A stretch of 8,077 nucleotides of DNA, taken from Sideroxydans lithotrophicus (GTDB lineage: Bacteria; Pseudomonadota; Gammaproteobacteria; Burkholderiales; Sulfuriferulaceae). Made by a program: the position numbers and the translations under genes. The DNA lies in assembly GCA_022736605.1 (NCBI GenBank), contig DZDB01000087.1, positions 1 through 8,077 on the forward strand, written 5' to 3'. This document shows positions 4,794 through 8,077 of this stretch, one piece after another. The number at the start of each line of letters is the position of its first letter. Position 1 is the first letter of the stretch. The notes below the pieces were generated by a model, which was not told the origin of the DNA, did not search any database, and saw only the letters and a list, made by a program, of their open reading frames with translations.

Positions 4794-5723
4794 CTAACCC
4801 ACCAACCGAAAATCCAGTACCTGCATGTTCATCACCAGTCCGGCGTCCTGAATCGGCAGCACAATCGCGTCCTGCCCCGATTCGTTGTGGTGCGAGTGCC
4901 ACCAGCCGGGCGGGGTGATGAAGGTGGCACCGGCGACCCACATGGCTTTGATCGGGTTGACGATGTTGCCGTCGGCGTCGAGGTCTTTGCCGATCAGCGT
5001 GTAGGTGTCCGGCCCGGCAGCGACGCAGTGGTCGATGGCGATGGAGTTGTGCCGATGCGCTTTTTGCACCACGCCTTTGGGCAAAATGTTGTACAGCGAC
5101 CACAGCGTGTGGGTCAGCGTCATGGTGGCGGGGAAATTGGGGTTGGACAGCAGCACGCCGACGCGGTTGCGGTCTTCGCCCTGCGCGCGCACCTGATTGA
5201 GTGCCTCGGTGATACGCGCCTGGGTGTAGTGCACGGGCTGGAAGCGCTGCTCGCTCGGGGTCACGCCGAGGTAGCGCAGCAGCGGCGCATCGTTGACCCA
5301 GAACAGCACGCTGTCGGCGCTGGCGTGGTGCAGGGCGTAATCGACGGCGGGCAGGGTGAGCAGGTCGCCGGTGTGCCAATGGATGACGCCGTTATCGGTA
5401 TGCGTGCTGCCTGATCCGCTGATGACGAATAGCATCTGCGACGCGGCGACGAATTCGGTGCGCAGCTGTTCGCCTGCATTGATGCGCAGGTAGCCTGCCA
5501 GCAGGTTGGGGGTGGTTGCCGGGTAGGCGGTTTGCAGGCTGGCGGACAGGTCGAACGGGATCAGCCGGGTGGCGCCGTCGGCGTGCAGCGCGGTCGGAAA
5601 GGATTCGACGCCAATGTGCGGCATGGCCGGGTTGACGGCGGCCATGTATTCCTGGAATTGCGCGTCGGCCTCCCAGTTCTGGGCGGGTTCAACGGCGGAT
5701 TTCAGGGCAGCGGCAGCAGGCAT
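4794..5723 (-). CDS. Two-cupin (bicupin) protein, dioxygenase-like
   Basis: This is a 309-residue protein with two cupin barrels, distantly like gentisate 1,2-dioxygenase-type bicupins. The N-terminal cupin (about 74-145) has the barrel pattern SQMLFVISGSGSTH and HWHTGDLLTLPA but no clear metal-binding set. The C-terminal cupin (about 205-300) has both motifs: G-V-V-Q-K-A-H223-R-H225, with the usual Glu replaced around Asp230/His231, and G265-x5-P-x-G-x2-H276-x3-N280, an exact match to cupin motif 2. Metal binding is therefore predicted only in the C-terminal barrel, the reverse of classic gentisate dioxygenases. The ATG at 5723 is preferred over an in-frame GTG at 5765, because the family-like sequence begins after it and a candidate promoter overlaps the extension; the ribosome site is weak either way. 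Substrate is unknown. It lies 106 nt downstream of the glutaminase gene, same strand. Confidence 0.78.
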   Translation of the reverse strand: MPAAAALKSAVEPAQNWEADAQFQEYMAAVNPAMPHIGVESFPTALHADGATRLIPFDLSASLQTAYPATTPNLLAGYLRINAGEQLRTEFVAASQMLFVISGSGSTHTDNGVIHWHTGDLLTLPAVDYALHHASADSVLFWVNDAPLLRYLGVTPSEQRFQPVHYTQARITEALNQVRAQGEDRNRVGVLLSNPNFPATMTLTHTLWSLYNILPKGVVQKAHRHNSIAIDHCVAAGPDTYTLIGKDLDADGNIVNPIKAMWVAGATFITPPGWWHSHHNESGQDAIVLPIQDAGLVMNMQVLDFRLVG

Positions 5724-5780
5724 CAATGTCTCACTCGGGTAGGCGACGCAGCGGGCAGGGCGCACGCGCGAAAACCCGGC

Positions 5781-5809
5781 ATTTTACGCGATAAGCAGCG
5801 GATATTGAA
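5781..5809 (-). promoter_or_regulatory. Candidate promoter of the bicupin gene
   Basis: On the minus strand TTCAAT (complement of 5804-5809) and TAAAAT (complement of 5781-5786, 5 of 6 consensus) are spaced by 17 bp. Transcription would start near 5774, about 50 nt before the ATG at 5723. The -35 match is weak. This would let the bicupin gene be transcribed independently of the glutaminase gene. Confidence 0.35.
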
Positions 5810-5829
5810 GCCTTATTTCAAGCCGCCGT

Positions 5830-7656
5830 TCAGTTGGCGAGCACTGAAATCATGCGTGTAGCCTGTTTGAGCTTGTCGGCCAGATCGAGCGAGAGATTGT
5901 GCAGGATGGCGATTTTCAGTTCGGGCAATTCGGTGGCGAGGTGGTTGAGCGCGTGCATTTCCAGCATCCGGCAGCGCACCGCGCTTTCAGCGTGCACCAT
6001 GGCGCTGCGGGTGCGCTGGCCGAGCAGCACCAGTTCACCGAAATTCATGCCGGGCCCAAGGGTGGCGACAAACTGGTGGCCGCCGCCGGGCAGCGGGGCA
6101 AGTACGTTGACGCGGCCGCGTTCGATGAAGAAAATCTCGCCGTCGGACGGCTGCCCGGCTTCGATGATGACTTCGCCGGGCGCAAACTGGCGTGTCTGCA
6201 TCAGGCTGCACACCTGCTTCATGTCGGACGCGTCGATGCCGGCAAAAAAGCCCGAATCTGAAAAACAGCATTCAACTTCTTCCTCGTCCGGGATGCCATC
6301 CAGCAGGCGGTTTTCGCACCATTGCACGGCGAGGTCGTTGCCCTCAAAACGCAAAAACCCCTGCGTTGCATCCGCGCCGTTGCAGCGCAGTGTATCTTCG
6401 ATGCTTTTGCGGCCATGAATCCGTGACAGCACCAGCGCAATGCCGCGTGCATGCAGTTCGTGGCGCGCGGCGTGCAGCAGGCGCGCGGCACCGTGCGATA
6501 AATTGGCGACCAGATGCAGGTCGAGGATGAAGCTGTCGGTGTCGGGTGCCAGTTGCTGTAATTGACGGATCACGTATTCGGCGCTGTCGACGCCGATTTC
6601 ACCCTGCAGGCAGAGGGTTTTGATGCGCGCGGCATACTCGCGCAGATGCGCCACGCTGTGCAGGCCAGTCTGGCGTCGCGACGGCGATTCGGCAGCGGTG
6701 TAAATGCGCCGCACGGTGAGTGACGGCAGGCTGCTGCGGTTGAAGATGTTCAGCCCGAAGTCGCGCGCAATCTGCTTGCACGCGGCAATGCCACGCACGC
6801 TGTTGCCCTTGTCGTCAAGCCGGGGCGAGAACACGCCGATGCCGAAGCGCCCCGGCAGCACGGCGAGTATGCCACCACCGACACCACTTTTGGCGGGCAT
6901 GCCGACTTCGTATAGCCAGCTGCCCGCATAGTCGTACATGCCGCAGGTGGCCATTACTGACAGCACGCGCTCGACATGTTCGGCGGGCATGCAGCGCGTT
7001 TGCGTGAGCGGGTGGACGCCGCCGTTGGCCAGCGTGGCGGCCATGAACGCCAGATCGCGGCAATCGACCAGCAGCGAGCACTGGCGGAAATAGTTTTCCA
7101 GTGACGGCATCGGGTCGCCTTCGGTGATGTCGAAATTGCGCAGCATCCAGGCAATCGCACGGTTGCGAAAGCCGGTGTCGCTTTCCGACTGGTACACCGC
7201 TGCGTCGAGATCGAGATCGCGCCCGGCAAATGCCGACAGCGCCGTGTGCAGGCGCTGCCATTGGTGTTCGGGGGTGTCACCGGCGACCAGACTGGTGCTG
7301 GCGATGGCACCGGCGTTGATCATCGGGTTGCGCGGCGCGCCGGTGTGCGGATCGAGGCTGATGGAATTGAATGCGTCGCCGCTTGGCTCAACGCCAACCC
7401 GGCGCATCACTGTCTCGATGCCCTGATCCGCCAGCGCCTGCGCGTAAACAAACGGTTTTGAAACCGACTGGATGGTGAAGGTCTGTGCGGCGTCACCCGC
7501 AGTGTAGGCATAGCCGTCCATGGTGACGATACACAAGCCGAACCAGTCCGGATTGGCGCGCGTCAGCTCCGGGATGTAGCTGGCGAGTTGGCCGTCATCC
7601 ATGGCGGCTAACTGCTGGTAGAGGTCGGCCAGATAGGACTGGATCGGCAGTTGCAT
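5830..7656 (-). CDS. glsA: Glutaminase A fused to STAS-like and cyclic-nucleotide-binding domains
   Basis: This is a 608-residue, three-part cytosolic protein. Residues 1-310 are glutaminase A, which hydrolyses glutamine to glutamate and ammonia. They contain the serine-lysine motif S64-V-S-K67, the NPMINAGAI segment (110-118), YDYAGSWLYEVGMPAKSGVGGGI (241-263; K256-S-G) and FGIGVFSPRLDDKGNSVRG. Ordinary GlsA ends here, at about 310 residues. Residues about 330-430 resemble a STAS domain (FILDLHLVANLSHGAARLL, then a helix and GIALVLSRIHG). Residues about 470-580 are a cNMP-binding beta barrel: FAPGEVIIEAGQPSDGEIFFIERGRVNVL, then the phosphate cassette FGELVLLGQRTRSAMVHA, with E541 and R550-S551 like cAMP-binding CRP. 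No helix-turn-helix follows. The ATG at 7656 has GGGAG (complement of 7662-7666) 5 nt upstream; an in-frame extension to 7695 lacks a site. The fusion suggests ligand-gated glutaminase activity, an inference. All three parts look intact. Confidence 0.92.
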   Translation of the reverse strand: MQLPIQSYLADLYQQLAAMDDGQLASYIPELTRANPDWFGLCIVTMDGYAYTAGDAAQTFTIQSVSKPFVYAQALADQGIETVMRRVGVEPSGDAFNSISLDPHTGAPRNPMINAGAIASTSLVAGDTPEHQWQRLHTALSAFAGRDLDLDAAVYQSESDTGFRNRAIAWMLRNFDITEGDPMPSLENYFRQCSLLVDCRDLAFMAATLANGGVHPLTQTRCMPAEHVERVLSVMATCGMYDYAGSWLYEVGMPAKSGVGGGILAVLPGRFGIGVFSPRLDDKGNSVRGIAACKQIARDFGLNIFNRSSLPSLTVRRIYTAAESPSRRQTGLHSVAHLREYAARIKTLCLQGEIGVDSAEYVIRQLQQLAPDTDSFILDLHLVANLSHGAARLLHAARHELHARGIALVLSRIHGRKSIEDTLRCNGADATQGFLRFEGNDLAVQWCENRLLDGIPDEEEVECCFSDSGFFAGIDASDMKQVCSLMQTRQFAPGEVIIEAGQPSDGEIFFIERGRVNVLAPLPGGGHQFVATLGPGMNFGELVLLGQRTRSAMVHAESAVRCRMLEMHALNHLATELPELKIAILHNLSLDLADKLKQATRMISVLAN

Positions 7657-7720
7657 GAAGGCTCCCGTGAAAATTATGTGTAATGTTGTGTGCAAGCAAA
7701 AATCACACCGGATTACCTGT

Positions 7721-7732
7721 CTGTCTAGACAG
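7721..7732. promoter_or_regulatory. Perfect 12-bp palindrome CTGTCTAGACAG upstream of the glutaminase gene
   Basis: The site equals its own reverse complement and lies 65 nt upstream of the glutaminase ATG. A preceding CTGT at 7717-7720 adds a direct repeat to the left half. It has the size and position of a dimeric repressor or activator site, but no regulator can be named from the sequence. Confidence 0.3.
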
Positions 7733-7837
7733 CGTGAAACTGCTGCCCAATGTCCGCCAAGAGTGTGTGCGGGCGCGGCTCAGCCCGAAAACGGTGCAGG
7801 CAAGCACATCATTGGCGCCTAGTATTACAAATCGTAA

Positions 7838-7974
7838 ATAACGAAACCTATTGGACAGGATTAACAGGATTTCCCAGGATTGACAGGATCGAGGCAAAGT
7901 CAGCATTCATTCGGGTATTCCTGTAAATCCTGTAAAAAATCCTGTTAATCCTGTCCATGTTCAAGTTTCGTTAT
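7838..7974. repeat. CAGGAT-type inverted-repeat element with terminal inverted repeats
   Basis: The ends are 10-bp perfect inverted repeats, ATAACGAAAC (7838-7847) and GTTTCGTTAT (7965-7974). Inside are 20-bp perfect inverted arms, GGACAGGATTAACAGGATTT (7853-7872) and its complement (7937-7956). Each arm consists of CAGGAT units. The left has four, starting at 7856, 7865, 7875 and 7884. The right has three ATCCTG units (7927, 7939, 7948) and a degenerate TTCCTG (7918). Spacing is 9-12 bp. The centre (7890-7917) is unique. The RNA would fold into a long hairpin. It may be a dispersed REP- or MITE-like sequence; no transposase is present. It lies 15 nt past the nusB stop and might also shield or end that transcript. 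Confidence 0.8.
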
Positions 7975-7989
7975 GAGTGGGTTCGGATG

Positions 7990-8077
7990 CTAGCTGGATT
8001 TACGTGGCGCGCCAACCTCGACCACGCGAGCTTGCGCAGCGAGCTTGTCCATCACACCGTTGACGTATTTATGGCCG
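7990..8077 (-). CDS. nusB: Transcription antitermination factor NusB, C-terminal end (5' part outside window)
   Basis: The last 28 residues of a minus-strand gene are visible, reading GHKYVNGVMDKLAAQARVVE and then VGAPRKSS, and ending at TAG (7992-7990). HKYVNGVMDKLA matches the C-terminal helix signature of NusB (HKFVNGVLDK in E. coli). NusB binds the boxA RNA with NusE (S10) and supports rRNA antitermination. The tail after the helix is longer than in E. coli. Only a short piece is seen, so the call rests on this one motif, but the motif is distinctive. The gene runs in the same direction as the glutaminase gene but is separated from it by a repeat-bearing spacer. Confidence 0.82.
   Translation of the reverse strand, partial: GHKYVNGVMDKLAAQARVVEVGAPRKSS

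Larger units (their letters stand above)
7657..7989. other. Non-coding spacer between nusB and the glutaminase gene
   Basis: This 333-bp stretch has no convincing gene. A minus-strand frame of 67 codons (7703-7906) has no ribosome site, unnatural composition, and runs into the repeat element. The spacer contains a perfect palindrome (7721-7732) and a long inverted-repeat element (7838-7974), described separately. No clear glutaminase promoter could be fixed; a CATAAT at 7673-7678 (complement) is too close to the ribosome site to serve as a -10. Confidence 0.7.

Noticed and set aside
4778..4799. Hairpin GGTTAG/CTAACC between the convergent small acidic gene and bicupin gene as a bidirectional terminator
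   Set aside because: The stem is only 6 bp before a mismatch and there is no T-tract on either side; it also overlaps the bicupin stop codon.
4731..5414. Long plus-strand open frame opposite the bicupin gene
   Set aside because: It is a GC-rich antisense shadow. Its translation is rich in Val, Gly, Arg and His with no motif, while the opposite strand has clear cupin motifs.
7703..7906. Minus-strand open frame of 67 codons between nusB and the glutaminase gene
   Set aside because: It has no ribosome site, no recognisable motif, and its 5' part reads through the CAGGAT repeat arm, so it is very likely non-coding.
7856..7953. CAGGAT units as a CRISPR array
   Set aside because: Units are 6-9 bp with 9-12-bp spacing and inverted symmetry; a CRISPR array needs longer direct repeats with unique spacers of about 30 bp.

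Overview
The window looks like chromosomal DNA of a betaproteobacterium. The ends carry housekeeping genes of proteobacterial type: the C-terminal half of a long, bimodular QueF at the left edge and the tail of NusB at the right edge. The core genes are GC-rich, and tandem YfdX genes fit a Gram-negative. The assignment rests on protein style and was not checked by a search.

Layout, left to right. Bases 1-437 are the end of queF (+), closed by a clear intrinsic terminator at 504-531. Bases 590-2029 hold two tandem paralogous YfdX-family genes (+). Each is preceded by a similar leader with the same GGCA-N4-TGCC inverted repeat and Shine-Dalgarno site, so the duplication included the 5' region. 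Bases 2146-3593 are two PIN-domain toxin-antitoxin modules placed back to back and divergent. On the minus strand a ribbon-helix-helix antitoxin overlaps a PIN toxin by 4 nt. On the plus strand an AbrB/MazE-type antitoxin overlaps a VapC-like PIN toxin by 8 nt. The 194-bp divergent spacer holds a candidate promoter and operator for each.

Bases 3647-4749 form a lower-GC two-gene unit (+): an HNH_2-type endonuclease of restriction-enzyme style and, 2 nt later, a small acidic protein of unknown function. With the toxin-antitoxin pairs this makes 2146-4749 a small accessory or defence-type island. The HNH plus small-protein pair is the best candidate here for a little-described system.

On the minus strand follow a two-cupin protein (4794-5723; dioxygenase-like, metal motif only in the C-terminal cupin) and a large fusion protein (5830-7656). 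In the fusion, a glutaminase A enzyme is joined to a STAS-like domain and a cyclic-nucleotide-binding domain, which suggests a glutaminase regulated by a small ligand or partner. Bases 7657-7989 are non-coding. They hold a 12-bp perfect palindrome and a 137-bp inverted-repeat element built of CAGGAT units with 10-bp terminal inverted repeats. The C-terminal end of nusB (minus) completes the window.

No tRNA, rRNA, CRISPR array or transposase gene was seen.
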